64,000 bases of DNA from Caulobacter henricii. Lineage in GTDB: Bacteria > Pseudomonadota > Alphaproteobacteria > Caulobacterales > Caulobacteraceae. Location: assembly GCF_001414055.1 (NCBI RefSeq), contig NZ_CP013002.1, positions 2,666,001-2,730,000 of the forward strand, in the 5' to 3' direction. Numbering within the stretch: position 1 is the first letter of the stretch; the number at the start of each line of letters is the position of its first letter. The position numbers and the translations under genes were made by a program. Shown in pieces: positions 1 through 8,682 of this stretch. The notes under the pieces are model-generated. The model searched no databases and was not told the origin of the DNA. It saw only the letters and a program-made list of their open reading frames with translations.

Positions 1-165
1 GACGAGGCCGGAAGGGCCTGGCGCGCCCTGCCCTACAGGCTCGCCTGGCCCGGCTATGCCGCTACACGTTGGCAAGCCGCCAACCTTGATCCGACGATCC
101 CGAGCGGATCCCTGTTCGACGTGGTCGTCTACATCGCTGAGTTGACGCCTTCCAGGCCTGTGTAG
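1..165 (+). CDS. C-terminal end of an unidentified protein (5' truncated by window edge)
   Basis: An open frame runs from the first base to a TAG stop at 163-165 and gives 54 residues ending in ELTPSRPV. No start lies in the window, so this is the tail of a gene that begins to the left. The codon use is GC-rich like the neighbours and the fragment is rich in aromatic residues. I do not recognise the family. It is convergent with the MarR gene, which ends 16 bases further on. It could also be a chance open frame, given the GC content. Confidence 0.45.
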   Translation, partial: DEAGRAWRALPYRLAWPGYAATRWQAANLDPTIPSGSLFDVVVYIAELTPSRPV

Positions 166-181
166 CGCCGGGGACACCGCG

Positions 182-706
182 TCATTCCAGCCGGTTCTGG
201 TCAAGCCAGGCCCGGACCTGTTCGACCTGCGGCAACAGGCTTTCCACCATGTCCCTGGGAATGGCCCCCGTGGCCTGCTGAAGGAACGGAAACGCGGCGC
301 GCATCGATTCCTCGCGGGCGTCCCTGCCCTGGGGCGTGAGCAGCACCCGCTTCGAACGGCCATCGACGGCATCCGGCTCAATCCGGATGAAGCCCTTCTC
401 CTCGAGCCTGGCCAGAGTGCTGGTCATGGTCCCGCGGGTGACCTGAAGGACGGCAGCCAGCTGGGCCGGCGTCCTGTTGTCCCCCATGCGCACGCTGTGG
501 TTCAGGACCGTGAATTGGGCGCGGGTCAGGCCATGCGGCAGCACGCGTTCGAAAGCCGTTTCAGCCAGCTGGTTGATGATGCCGATCTCGGTCAGCAGGC
601 GAAACAGCAGTTGCTCATGCGAGGGCTTGTCGGCCTCAGGGTCCGCAGGTTCAGGCAAGGTGGGCGTCCAGTCCGCGTCGGGGTGTCGGCCCGATCTCGG
701 GGCCAT
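182..706 (-). CDS. MarR family transcriptional regulator
   Basis: This 174-residue protein has the MarR layout: a helical dimerisation region (HEQLLFRLLTEIG), then a winged helix at about residues 60-125 with TPAQLAAVLQVTRGTMTSTL as the DNA-reading part and a basic wing (DGRSKRVLLT). The ATG at 704-706 is the only usable ATG before the core. It starts 56 bases inside the 3' end of the upstream nitroreductase gene on the same strand, so the two are almost certainly co-transcribed. MarR proteins usually repress their own operon and release DNA on binding small phenolic or oxidant ligands. The palindrome in front of the operon is a natural candidate operator. The actual ligand cannot be read from the sequence. 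Confidence 0.9.
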   Translation of the reverse strand: MAPRSGRHPDADWTPTLPEPADPEADKPSHEQLLFRLLTEIGIINQLAETAFERVLPHGLTRAQFTVLNHSVRMGDNRTPAQLAAVLQVTRGTMTSTLARLEEKGFIRIEPDAVDGRSKRVLLTPQGRDAREESMRAAFPFLQQATGAIPRDMVESLLPQVEQVRAWLDQNRLE

Positions 707-1787
707 AGCCGATACGATAGAGCATCTGAATACGCTTGCCGCCGCCGATCAGACCGTGGACTTCGCGGTACAGGTCCTTCATCTCGGCATATTCCTGCAG
801 GGACTGGCTCCAGGGATGAACCCCGAGCCCGAGGCTGGTGGCCTTGAGATTGGTCCGGACATAGGCGCGGCCGGCATTGATCTGGTCAATCCGCGACCGG
901 TTCTCATTGCTGATCCAGCCAAAGGCACGCGCCGACAGGGCCATCGAGCGATAGAGCTCCAGACCCTGCTGGAAGGCCGTCGACTTCGGATCCGCAAGGG
1001 TCTCCCGCGTCATGAAGCCCAGCCATCGCCCGGCCTCGAAGATCGGTCCCTCCAGCTCGATGCCGTCCGGATTGGCCGTGACTTCGGCGGCCCCGATGCG
1101 CATGAGGTCAACGGATTCCTGGTTGGTCGCCGGCGTTGTCACCTCTTTCTGGTGTGCGCGCCACGTCAGGTCACGCAGGTGCTCGGCCAGACGGGTATTG
1201 CCGATGGTTTCCGACGACGCGCCGAACAGGCGTCCGGCCTCTGAGATCTGCTGGAGCGCAGATTCCGAAACGTCCCGGGGTTCATAGACCTCCTTGTTCG
1301 AGCGTCGGGCGAGGATCTGCGCAAACAGCGGGTCGGGGCTGACGCCGCCCTTGGTGAAGGACACGTGCGCCACCGGCCGCTGGTCGAGTGTCTGCATGTC
1401 CTCGCCGTCCGGGAAGGGCGTGACCGTCGCCTGATAACCGTCCTGGGCGGCGGCCAAGACCAGCAGTTCGAGAAAGGCCCCGCAGCCGATGGTGATCTGG
1501 CGGTCGAAAGGGTCGGTGGCCGGCAGGCGGCGCTTGAGGTCGCAATAGAGGGTCAGGGCGTCCTGCCCGTCGAGCCTGACCCGCCAGGGCTGGCGGTTGT
1601 GCGGGTTGGGGGCAAGCAGGGCATAGGACAGGGCGCGGCGACGGAACTCGCTATACTGGCCGGCCTTGCGCCAGGGTTCGCGCGCGGCCTCCGAGGGGCC
1701 GCTCGTGGCGATGATGCCGCCACCGGCCGCTGCCGCCAAAACGACCCCGCCCCCGATCAACTTCAGAACATTGCGACGCGACGTCAT
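651..1787 (-). CDS. Acg-like FMN-binding nitroreductase family protein with Tat signal
   Basis: The protein has 378 residues from the ATG at 1787; a GTG at 1796 in the same frame is less likely. It opens with a twin-arginine motif (SRRNVLKLIGGG) and a hydrophobic stretch, so it is probably exported folded with its cofactor. The body matches the Acg / nitroreductase-fold group: an NPHNRQPWRV segment near residue 65, where flavin-phosphate contacts are expected, and a paired-domain length of about 330 residues. Substrates of this family are largely unknown; FMN-dependent reduction is inferred from the fold. It is the first gene of an operon with the MarR regulator, whose start it overlaps, which suggests an induced detoxification function. 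Confidence 0.82.
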   Translation of the reverse strand: MTSRRNVLKLIGGGVVLAAAAGGGIIATSGPSEAAREPWRKAGQYSEFRRRALSYALLAPNPHNRQPWRVRLDGQDALTLYCDLKRRLPATDPFDRQITIGCGAFLELLVLAAAQDGYQATVTPFPDGEDMQTLDQRPVAHVSFTKGGVSPDPLFAQILARRSNKEVYEPRDVSESALQQISEAGRLFGASSETIGNTRLAEHLRDLTWRAHQKEVTTPATNQESVDLMRIGAAEVTANPDGIELEGPIFEAGRWLGFMTRETLADPKSTAFQQGLELYRSMALSARAFGWISNENRSRIDQINAGRAYVRTNLKATSLGLGVHPWSQSLQEYAEMKDLYREVHGLIGGGKRIQMLYRIGYGPEIGPTPRRGLDAHLA

Positions 1788-1802
1788 GAACGGCACCTTT
1801 TG

Positions 1803-1837
1803 TTTGATACCATATTATATTGGTTTGATGCCAAACC
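1803..1837. promoter_or_regulatory. Probable MarR operator/promoter region with palindrome and direct repeats
   Basis: An AT-rich patch in otherwise GC-rich DNA lies just upstream of the nitroreductase-MarR operon. It holds a perfect palindrome, GGTTTG-ATGC-CAAACC (1822-1837), and two near-identical half sites, TTTGATACCA (1803-1812) and TTTGATGCCA (1824-1833), whose starts are 21 bases apart, two helical turns. This is what an autoregulatory MarR site would look like. Binding by the adjacent MarR is inferred. Confidence 0.5.
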
Positions 1838-1926
1838 TTTGTCAAGGCCCGGCGACCTGCGACCCCCGGCCCGACTTGGCATGGCTCTTTCGGATCAAGT
1901 TGCTAAGGTGACCCGACTGAGGTGAG

Positions 1927-3330
1927 GTGTCGGCTATAAGCGCTGATGGCAAAAACAGCGGCCAAGGGGCCCTAGGAACCTGGCGCCTGGCGGCCTTTGC
2001 CCTGCCCTGCGTTCCGGTGGCGGCGATGCTCATGCCTGTCGTCGTCTATCTGCCCAACTATTACGCCACGGATCTGGGCGTTAGTCTGACGGCGATCGGA
2101 CTGGCCTTCGGCATCGTACGGCTATTCGATCTGTGGCTGGATCCGACCCTCGGGTTCCTGATCGACAGGACTAATACGCGCTTTGGCCGGTTCAAGCCCT
2201 GGCTGGTCGCCGGCCTGCCCATTGCCGTCCTCGCGGTCTGGATGCTGTTCATGGCGCGCCCGGGTATCGACGGAAACTACATCCTGCTCTGGCTGGTCCT
2301 CGGGTTTCTGGGCCAGTCCATGGCGACCATGGCGCACGTCACCTGGGCGGCCCGGCTGGCTCCGGAATATGGGCAGCGCGCGCGCGTCTTCAGTTGGTGG
2401 CAGGGGTTCACCGTCCTGGGCATGCTCATCGTGCTTGCCATGCCGCCGCTGATGAAACTCGGCTTCGGGCTCGACTACGGTCAGGGCGTGCGGGCCATGG
2501 GCTGGTTCGTGGTGCTGAGCCTGCCCGTAGCCATCCTTCTGGCCCTGTTGGCCGTTCACGAGCCGAAGTCGCCTCCGAACACCCAGCCTGCCAACTGGCG
2601 CCACTATCTGGATCTGATCCGCCGGCCATCGATCCTGCGAATACTCGGATCGGACATTCTTCTGGGGACGGGCCCGGTCATCGCCGGAACCCTGTTTTTC
2701 TTCTATTTTGAAGCCATCCGCGGCTGGGACCGGTCTGAAGCCGGCCTGCTGCTGCTGCTCTATTTCATCGGCGCGCTGATGGGCGCGCCCCTCTGGGGGC
2801 GGCTTGGACTGGCGATCGGCAAGCACCGCGCCCTGGCCATCGCCTCTGCGGCTTATGCGGTTGCCCAACTGTCGGTGCTGATCGCGCCAGAGGGCCTGGT
2901 CTGGGGGATCGTGACCATGACCCTGGCCGGCCTGCCCTATAGCGCCGGTCCGATACTGCTGCGCGCCATGATGGCCGACCTGGGTGACGAAGAGCGCCTG
3001 AAGAGCGGCGTGGATCGCAGCGGTCTCATGTTTGGTTTGCTGAGCGGGGTCGTCAAGATCGGGTCTGCCGTCGCGGTATTTGCCTCCGTCAGCGCGCTGG
3101 AGGCCTTTGGCTTCAAGGCTGACCTGGGCGCCGAGAATGCGACCCAGGCCTTGCGGGTTCTCGCGATCAGCTTCGCCGTCGTGCCCGCCCTTCTGGCCCT
3201 GGCCGGCGCAGCCCTGATCACCGGTCACAGCCTGGACAAGGCTTCGCATGATGAGATCCGCAAGGCGCTTGAGGTGCGCGATGCCGCGCAGACCTCAGCG
3301 GAACAAAGGGCCACACACACGAATTATTGA
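1927..3330 (+). CDS. MFS/GPH family cation-sugar symporter (MelB-like)
   Basis: A 467-residue, very hydrophobic protein with about twelve membrane segments. The loop after the second segment has the glycoside-pentoside-hexuronide signature, with acidic residues spaced as in MelB (RLFDLWLDPTLGFLIDRT, then RFGRFKPW). The family couples Na+ or H+ to uptake of sugars or glycosides across the inner membrane. The start is a GTG at 1927 with GAGG four bases upstream. It is divergent from the nitroreductase operon and has no sugar-catabolic neighbour, so the substrate cannot be named. Confidence 0.85.
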   Translation: MSAISADGKNSGQGALGTWRLAAFALPCVPVAAMLMPVVVYLPNYYATDLGVSLTAIGLAFGIVRLFDLWLDPTLGFLIDRTNTRFGRFKPWLVAGLPIAVLAVWMLFMARPGIDGNYILLWLVLGFLGQSMATMAHVTWAARLAPEYGQRARVFSWWQGFTVLGMLIVLAMPPLMKLGFGLDYGQGVRAMGWFVVLSLPVAILLALLAVHEPKSPPNTQPANWRHYLDLIRRPSILRILGSDILLGTGPVIAGTLFFFYFEAIRGWDRSEAGLLLLLYFIGALMGAPLWGRLGLAIGKHRALAIASAAYAVAQLSVLIAPEGLVWGIVTMTLAGLPYSAGPILLRAMMADLGDEERLKSGVDRSGLMFGLLSGVVKIGSAVAVFASVSALEAFGFKADLGAENATQALRVLAISFAVVPALLALAGAALITGHSLDKASHDEIRKALEVRDAAQTSAEQRATHTNY

Positions 3331-3420
3331 AAGTCGATGTTTCTGCTTGTCGATAATGCGTATGTGTCCCGGCTTCCGCAGGGCGTTTTGCCCTGCCGCA
3401 CCGGACTCCCGGAGATACCC

Positions 3421-4041
3421 ATGACGGCAAGACGCATCGTGTTGGGCGGGACTATCGCCGCCGTGTTTCTGGGAACCGTCGCCATGGCCGTGGAAGAACC
3501 TGCCTTTAAGCCGGTCCTCAAGGACGGTGCCTTCGAGGTCCGCGACTATCCGGCCCTGGTGGTCGCCGAGGTGACGGTCAGCGGCGATCAGAAACAGGCC
3601 GCCGGCAATGGGTTTCGCCTTCTGGCCGGCTACATCTTCGGCGGCAACCGGACCAAGCAGAGCATCGCCATGACCGCGCCCGTCGCCCAGGCTCCGGCCA
3701 GCCAGAAGATCGCCATGACCGCGCCGGTGACCCAGATTCAGGGCAGCAAGACCTGGGTGGTGCGGTTCACCATGCCCAGCGCCTATAGTCTGGAATCTCT
3801 GCCCACGCCGAACGACCCCAGGGTGCAGCTGCGCCAGCTGCCCCCGACCCGCTTTGCCGTGCTGCAGTTTTCCGGCCTGGCCCGCCCGGAGGCGGTCGCC
3901 GCCCGGACTGTCGAGCTTGAGAGCCTGGTCACCGCCCGCAAGCTGACGGCGGTCGGCCCTGCCGCCCTGGCCCAGTACAATCCGCCCTGGACGCCCGGCT
4001 TCCTGCGGCGCAACGAGGTGATGATCCCCATTGCCCGCTGA
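3421..4041 (+). CDS. SOUL heme-binding family protein, exported
   Basis: Starting at the ATG at 3421, preceded by GGAGA, the product has 206 residues with a short N-terminal signal-like segment (RRIVLGGTIAAVFLGTVAMA). The rest is a SOUL/HBP domain: FEVRDYPALVVAEV near the N-terminus, GYIFGGN, and two IAMTAPV motifs typical of the family. SOUL proteins bind heme or tetrapyrroles in eukaryotes; the bacterial role is unclear. The frame is open upstream to 3337, but that extension lacks a good ribosome site and would bury the signal. It is convergent with the DUF885 gene. Confidence 0.85.
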   Translation: MTARRIVLGGTIAAVFLGTVAMAVEEPAFKPVLKDGAFEVRDYPALVVAEVTVSGDQKQAAGNGFRLLAGYIFGGNRTKQSIAMTAPVAQAPASQKIAMTAPVTQIQGSKTWVVRFTMPSAYSLESLPTPNDPRVQLRQLPPTRFAVLQFSGLARPEAVAARTVELESLVTARKLTAVGPAALAQYNPPWTPGFLRRNEVMIPIAR

Positions 4042-4071
4042 GGCCGGCCGCCGCCCAGCCGCCTGGATGCT

Positions 4072-4093
4072 GGCCCGGCGCGTCGGCCGGGCC
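4072..4093. terminator. GC-rich hairpin between convergent genes
   Basis: The perfect 8-bp inverted repeat GGCCCGGC / GCCGGGCC has a 6-base loop and lies between the stops of the SOUL and DUF885 genes. There is no T tract, so it is a possible bidirectional stop or mRNA 3'-end stabiliser rather than a classical intrinsic terminator. Confidence 0.4.
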
Positions 4094-4122
4094 CGCTTCA
4101 ACGCCTCGCGATCTTCGGCGCA

Positions 4123-5949
4123 TCAGGCCGTTTTGGCGGTCGCCGCGATCCAGCGATTCACGCGGGTCTCAAGAACGGGAAGCGGCAGCGACCCGGCCGA
4201 CAGCACCGTGTCATGGAAGCCCCTGAGGTCGAACTTCGCGCCCAGCTCCCGGCGAGCCTTGTCGCGCAGTGCCAGGATCGTCTGCATCCCGACCTTGTAG
4301 GAGGTCGCCTGCCCCGGCGTGACGAAGTAGCGGCGGATCTCCGAGCGGATCTTGGCGATCGGCTGGGGTGAGTTGGCGGTGTAGAAGCTCATGGCCTCCG
4401 CCTCGCTCCAGCCCTTGGCGTGGATGCCGGTGTCGACCACCAGCCGGATCGCCCGCCAGATCTCGCGGCCAAGCCGGCCGAAGTCGCTGTACTGTTCCTG
4501 ATAGAAGCCGACCTCCTTGGCCAGGCGCTCGACATAGAGCCCCCAACCCTCGGCATAGGCACCGTAGCCGGCCTGGGTACGGAAGACCGGGATGCCAGTC
4601 ATCTCCTGGGCCAGCGAAATCTGCATGTGATGGCCCGGCCAGCCCTCGTGGTACGAGGTGCCCTCGATCTCGTAGATCGGCGTGGCGCGCGTATCGGACA
4701 GGTGCACGTAGTAGACGCCGGGGCGTCCGGCCTCGAGCGAACCGGAGTTGTAGTGCGCCGCGCCGCCCGGCTCCGCGCGATAGGCCTCGACCTGTTTCAC
4801 GACCAGATCGGACTTGGGAATGCGGCCGAAATACTGCGGCAGCTTCGCCTTCATCGCCGCCAGATGGTCCTCAGCCAGCTTGAGATAGCGCGCCCGGCCC
4901 GCGTCGTCGTTGGACACGTAGAAGCGATCGTCGGTGCGCATGAAGACGAAGAACTCTTCCAATGTGCCGGCAAAGCCGATCCTGGCCTTCAGGGTCTCCA
5001 TCTCGGCGCGGATCCGGGTGACTTCCGACAGGCCCAGCGCGTGGATTTCGTCCGCCGTCATGTTGGTCGTGGTCTGCAGCCGCAGCATGGCGTTGTAGAA
5101 GGCTGCGCCATCCGGCAGCGCCACCGCGCCCCGGGGTTCGGCGGATGCCTTCTCGCGGTCCGTCGCGAGCCAGGCACCCAGCCGGTCGTAGGCGGGCTTC
5201 ATCTTCGTGGTCATCGCCTCGGCGACCGCCTTCGTCAGCGTCTCAGCCCGGGCGTCGTCGATAGCCCCGGTCTTGCGGAGCGCCGCGATCTTGCCCTTGG
5301 CGTCGGCGAACAGCGCTGAGTCCGGACCGTCGCCGAACGGGGCGCCGACGCCCAGGCGGCGCACTTCCTCGATCGACTGGTCATAGGCGAAGCGCGGCAT
5401 CCGCACGCCGGCCGCCGCCGCCCGCTGGGCCCGGCCGAGCTCGCCATCCAGCGCCGGACCGATGGCCGCGACGCGGGCGACATAGGCTTCCATGTCCGCC
5501 GGCGTATCCACCCGGTGGGTGTTGATCATGAAGCCGGGCAGCCCCGTATGCGGCCCGCTGCGGACGAACACATAGGCGTGGCCGTGCCAACGAAACTCGT
5601 CCTCCTCGCGCTCCAGTTCGAGGGACCACATGTCGAACGAGGTGCGGGCGTCTTCGCCGAGGGTGGCCGGATCGAACCGGCGCTTCATCTCGGCCACGGA
5701 CTTGCGGCGCCACTCCAGCCGGCGCAGGCGGCCGGCGTCCGAGCGGTCGGTCAGTTGGTCATTCGCGGTCTTGCGGCCCAGCCGCGTGAGCCGCTCGGGC
5801 TCCATCGCCAGTTCCTGCTCGAAAGCCTCGTCAAAGAAGGCGGTCAGTAACTGGTCGGTGCCCGCGGTGGGCGTCGCCGCCAGGGCGGCCGGAGCCGCGG
5901 CGGCTGTCGCCGCAAGGCCAAATCCGAAGTCGCGCCGCGATAGCCGCAT
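4123..5949 (-). CDS. DUF885 family protein (putative zinc peptidase), Tat-type signal
   Basis: The 608-residue protein begins with LSRRDFGFGLAATAAAAPAA, a twin-arginine-like export signal ending near AALA. It has the length and features of the DUF885 family, including the HEGWPGHH motif near residue 431, which resembles the HExxH zinc site of gluzincin peptidases with extra histidines. The downstream ETQAGYGAYAEGWGLYVE-like region supplies the expected glutamates. These proteins are predicted periplasmic peptidases or carboxypeptidase-like enzymes, but few have been assayed. Single gene, convergent with the SOUL gene; 184 bases separate its start from the end of the ABC-F gene. Confidence 0.88.
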   Translation of the reverse strand: MRLSRRDFGFGLAATAAAAPAALAATPTAGTDQLLTAFFDEAFEQELAMEPERLTRLGRKTANDQLTDRSDAGRLRRLEWRRKSVAEMKRRFDPATLGEDARTSFDMWSLELEREEDEFRWHGHAYVFVRSGPHTGLPGFMINTHRVDTPADMEAYVARVAAIGPALDGELGRAQRAAAAGVRMPRFAYDQSIEEVRRLGVGAPFGDGPDSALFADAKGKIAALRKTGAIDDARAETLTKAVAEAMTTKMKPAYDRLGAWLATDREKASAEPRGAVALPDGAAFYNAMLRLQTTTNMTADEIHALGLSEVTRIRAEMETLKARIGFAGTLEEFFVFMRTDDRFYVSNDDAGRARYLKLAEDHLAAMKAKLPQYFGRIPKSDLVVKQVEAYRAEPGGAAHYNSGSLEAGRPGVYYVHLSDTRATPIYEIEGTSYHEGWPGHHMQISLAQEMTGIPVFRTQAGYGAYAEGWGLYVERLAKEVGFYQEQYSDFGRLGREIWRAIRLVVDTGIHAKGWSEAEAMSFYTANSPQPIAKIRSEIRRYFVTPGQATSYKVGMQTILALRDKARRELGAKFDLRGFHDTVLSAGSLPLPVLETRVNRWIAATAKTA

Positions 5950-6133
5950 GGGAATTCTCCTGACGAACGATGAACCGAGCTGACCCTAATGGGCTTCGAC
6001 AGCCGGGGACAGCGGGGAGCGACTTCATCAGTGCGTCTTCCGGGGGACCCGCCTGGCTGAGCGGCCGGCTACGACGAGACGTTCCGGCAGCTGGACGCTC
6101 TGCCGGCGACGCTCGCCGCGTGAGGATATGACC

Positions 6134-7762
6134 CTAGCCGCCCGGGTGCAGGCCCGGGGCTTCCTGGCCCGTCCGGGAGACATATTCCGTATAGCCGCCG
6201 CCATACTGATGGACGCCCTCGGGGGTCAGTTCCAGCACGCGGTTGCTCAGGGCCGCTAGGAAGTGGCGGTCGTGCGAAACGAACAGCATGGTGCCCTCAA
6301 AGTCGGCGAGGGCTGCGACCAGCATCTCCTTGGTCACCATGTCGAGGTGGTTGGTCGGTTCGTCCAGCACCAGCAGGTTGGGCGGATCGAACAGCATCTT
6401 GGCCATGACCAGACGCGCCTTCTCGCCGCCGGACAGGACCCTGCAGGGCTTTTCGACATCATCGCCGGAGAAGCCGAAACAGCCCGCCAGGGTCCGCAGC
6501 GCACCCTGCCCCGCCTGCGGGAACGAGCCCTCCAGGGACTCAAAGATCGTGTCCTCGCCGTCCAGCAGATCCATGGAGTGCTGGGCGAAATAGCCCATCC
6601 GGACGCTGGCCCCGATATTGACCGTGCCCTGGTCGGGCTTGGTGTCGCCGGCCACCAGTTTCAGCAGGGTCGACTTGCCGGCGCCGTTCGCCCCGAGGAC
6701 GCACCAGCGCTCCTTGCGGCGGACCAGGAAGTCGAGGCCCTCATAAATCGGCCGCTCGCCATAGCCCTTGTGGACATTGCGCAGGCTGATCACATCGTCG
6801 CCGGACCGCGGCGGGCTCTGGAACTCGAACTGCACCGTCTGGCGACGCCGCGGGGCTTCGACCCGCTCGATCTTGTCGAGCTTCTTGACCCGGCTCTGGA
6901 CCTGGGCGGCGTGCGAGGCGCGCGCCTTGAACTTCTCGATGAACTTGATTTCCTTGGCCAGCATGGCCTGCTGGCGCTCGTACTGCGCCTGGCGCTGCGC
7001 CTCGCCGAGCGCGCGCTGCTGGTCGAAGAAGTCGAGATCGCCCGAATAGGTGATCAGGGAGCCGGCATCGATCTCGATCACCTTGCCGATGATGCGGTTC
7101 ATGAAGGCGCGGTCGTGCGAGGTCATCAACAGCGCGCCGTCATAGGACTTCAGGAAGGCCTCCAGCCAGATCAGGCTTTCCAGATCCAGGTGGTTGGAGG
7201 GCTCGTCCAGCAGCATGCCGTCGGGCCGCATCAGCAGGATGCGGGCCAGGGCCACGCGCATCTTCCAGCCGCCGGACAGCAGGCCAACATCGCTATCCAT
7301 GCGTTCCTGGCTGAAGCTCAGGCCGGCCAGAACCTCGCGCGCCCGGGCGTCCAGGGCATAGCCGTCCAGTTCCTCGAAGCGCGCCTGCACCTCGCCATAG
7401 CGTTCGAGGATGGTGTCCAGTTCGTCGGCCTGGTCCGGATCGACCATGGCCGCCTCGAGACGGGCCATTTCGGTGGCCAGGGCGCTGACGGGGCCGACGC
7501 CGTCCATCACGGCGGCGACCGCGCTCTGGCCCGACATCTCGCCGACATCCTGGCTGAAATAGCCGATCGTCATGCCAGGATCGATCACGACCAGTCCGTC
7601 GTCGGGCTGCTCCTGACCGGTGATCATCCGGAACAGCGTGGTCTTGCCGGCGCCGTTCGGTCCGACTAGCCCAACCTTCTCCCCCTTCTGGACGCCCATC
7701 GAGGCGTCGATGAACAGGATCTGGTGGCCGTTCTGCTTGGAGATGTTGTCGAGGCGGATCAT
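6134..7762 (-). CDS. ABC-F family ATPase (ribosome-associated type)
   Basis: The 542-residue protein has two ABC nucleotide-binding domains and no membrane segment. Domain 1 has Walker A GPNGAGKTT near residue 35, signature LSGGWKMRVALA and Walker B MLLDEPSNHLD. The linker (about 240-310) is charged and helical (ERQQAMLAKEIKFIEKFKAR), as expected for the P-site tRNA interaction motif. Domain 2 has GANGAGKST, LSGGEKARLVMAK and LVLDEPTNHLD. ABC-F proteins act on the ribosome in translation rescue or antibiotic protection and are not transporters. The subfamily (YbiT-, Uup- or EttA-like) is not decided. The ATG at 7760-7762 is used. Confidence 0.92.
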   Translation of the reverse strand: MIRLDNISKQNGHQILFIDASMGVQKGEKVGLVGPNGAGKTTLFRMITGQEQPDDGLVVIDPGMTIGYFSQDVGEMSGQSAVAAVMDGVGPVSALATEMARLEAAMVDPDQADELDTILERYGEVQARFEELDGYALDARAREVLAGLSFSQERMDSDVGLLSGGWKMRVALARILLMRPDGMLLDEPSNHLDLESLIWLEAFLKSYDGALLMTSHDRAFMNRIIGKVIEIDAGSLITYSGDLDFFDQQRALGEAQRQAQYERQQAMLAKEIKFIEKFKARASHAAQVQSRVKKLDKIERVEAPRRRQTVQFEFQSPPRSGDDVISLRNVHKGYGERPIYEGLDFLVRRKERWCVLGANGAGKSTLLKLVAGDTKPDQGTVNIGASVRMGYFAQHSMDLLDGEDTIFESLEGSFPQAGQGALRTLAGCFGFSGDDVEKPCRVLSGGEKARLVMAKMLFDPPNLLVLDEPTNHLDMVTKEMLVAALADFEGTMLFVSHDRHFLAALSNRVLELTPEGVHQYGGGYTEYVSRTGQEAPGLHPGG

Positions 7763-7986
7763 GGGGCGGTCTGCTAACGCGGGACGCGGCAGAAGACCAG
7801 CCTTGGTGCCAAACCCCTCCGGGCAAGCTGAGAGGATTATCAGCGCCAGGGCTCTGCTCAGGCCCCTTCGATGTTCCTGGTACAGCCCTGTTTCGACCGC
7901 CGGGGCTGCCTAAGTCTTGCCGCCCCCCATTTGGCACCGCATAAATCCCTGCGGCTTTTCGCCAATAGCAGTTGCTCAGGGTTCCC

Positions 7987-8682
7987 ATGCAGTTTGACGA
8001 CGTGATCCTGGGTCGGCGGAGCATTCGCGGCTACAAGCCAGACCCCGTGCCCCGGGCGCTGATCGAGGAGATCATCGGCCTGGCGATGCGGGCCCCGTCG
8101 TCGATGAACTCGCAGCCGTGGAACTTCTACGTCCTTTCCGGCGAGCCTCTGGACCGGATCCGCGCCGGCAATACCGAACGCAATCTGGCGGGCGTGCCCC
8201 ACTCGCGGGAGTTCCGCACCGGCGAAGGCTTTACCGGCCAGCACCGCGACCGCCAGGTCGGCGTCGCCAAGCAGCTGTTTTCCGCCATGGGGATCGCGCG
8301 CGACGACAAGGACGCCCGTCAGGACTGGGTCCTGCGCGGCTTTCGGCAGTTCGACGCCCCCGTCTGTGTGATCGTGACCTATGACCGGGTACTGGCCGGC
8401 AGCGACGACACCCCCTTCGACTGCGGGGCCGTGGCCACCACCCTGGTCAATGCCGCCTGGTCGCGCGGCCTGGGGGCGGTGATCAACAGCCAGGGCATCA
8501 TGCAGTCGCCCGTGGTGCGCGAGCATGCCGGCATCGCCGACGACCAGGTGATCATGAAGAGCATTGCCCTCGGCTGGCCCGATGACAGCTTCCCGGCCAA
8601 TGCGGTGGTCTCCGAACGCAAGTCGGTGGCCGAGGCCACGGTCTTCGTCGGCTTCGACGCGGATCCGGCCGGCCAGGCTTAG
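7987..8682 (+). CDS. Nitroreductase family protein
   Basis: A 231-residue single-domain nitroreductase beginning at the ATG at 7987; a TTG at 7972 in frame is weaker. The N-terminal LGRRSIRGYKPDPVP and the RAPSSMNSQPWNFYV segment are the standard FMN-phosphate and ring-binding elements. The C-terminal GLGAVINSQGIM-like stretch and the IALGWPDD motif complete the fold. Such enzymes use NAD(P)H to reduce nitro groups, quinones or enones in the cytoplasm. Divergent from the ABC-F gene across 224 bases. It is the second flavin nitroreductase-fold protein in the window and is not closely similar to the exported one. Confidence 0.9.
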   Translation: MQFDDVILGRRSIRGYKPDPVPRALIEEIIGLAMRAPSSMNSQPWNFYVLSGEPLDRIRAGNTERNLAGVPHSREFRTGEGFTGQHRDRQVGVAKQLFSAMGIARDDKDARQDWVLRGFRQFDAPVCVIVTYDRVLAGSDDTPFDCGAVATTLVNAAWSRGLGAVINSQGIMQSPVVREHAGIADDQVIMKSIALGWPDDSFPANAVVSERKSVAEATVFVGFDADPAGQA

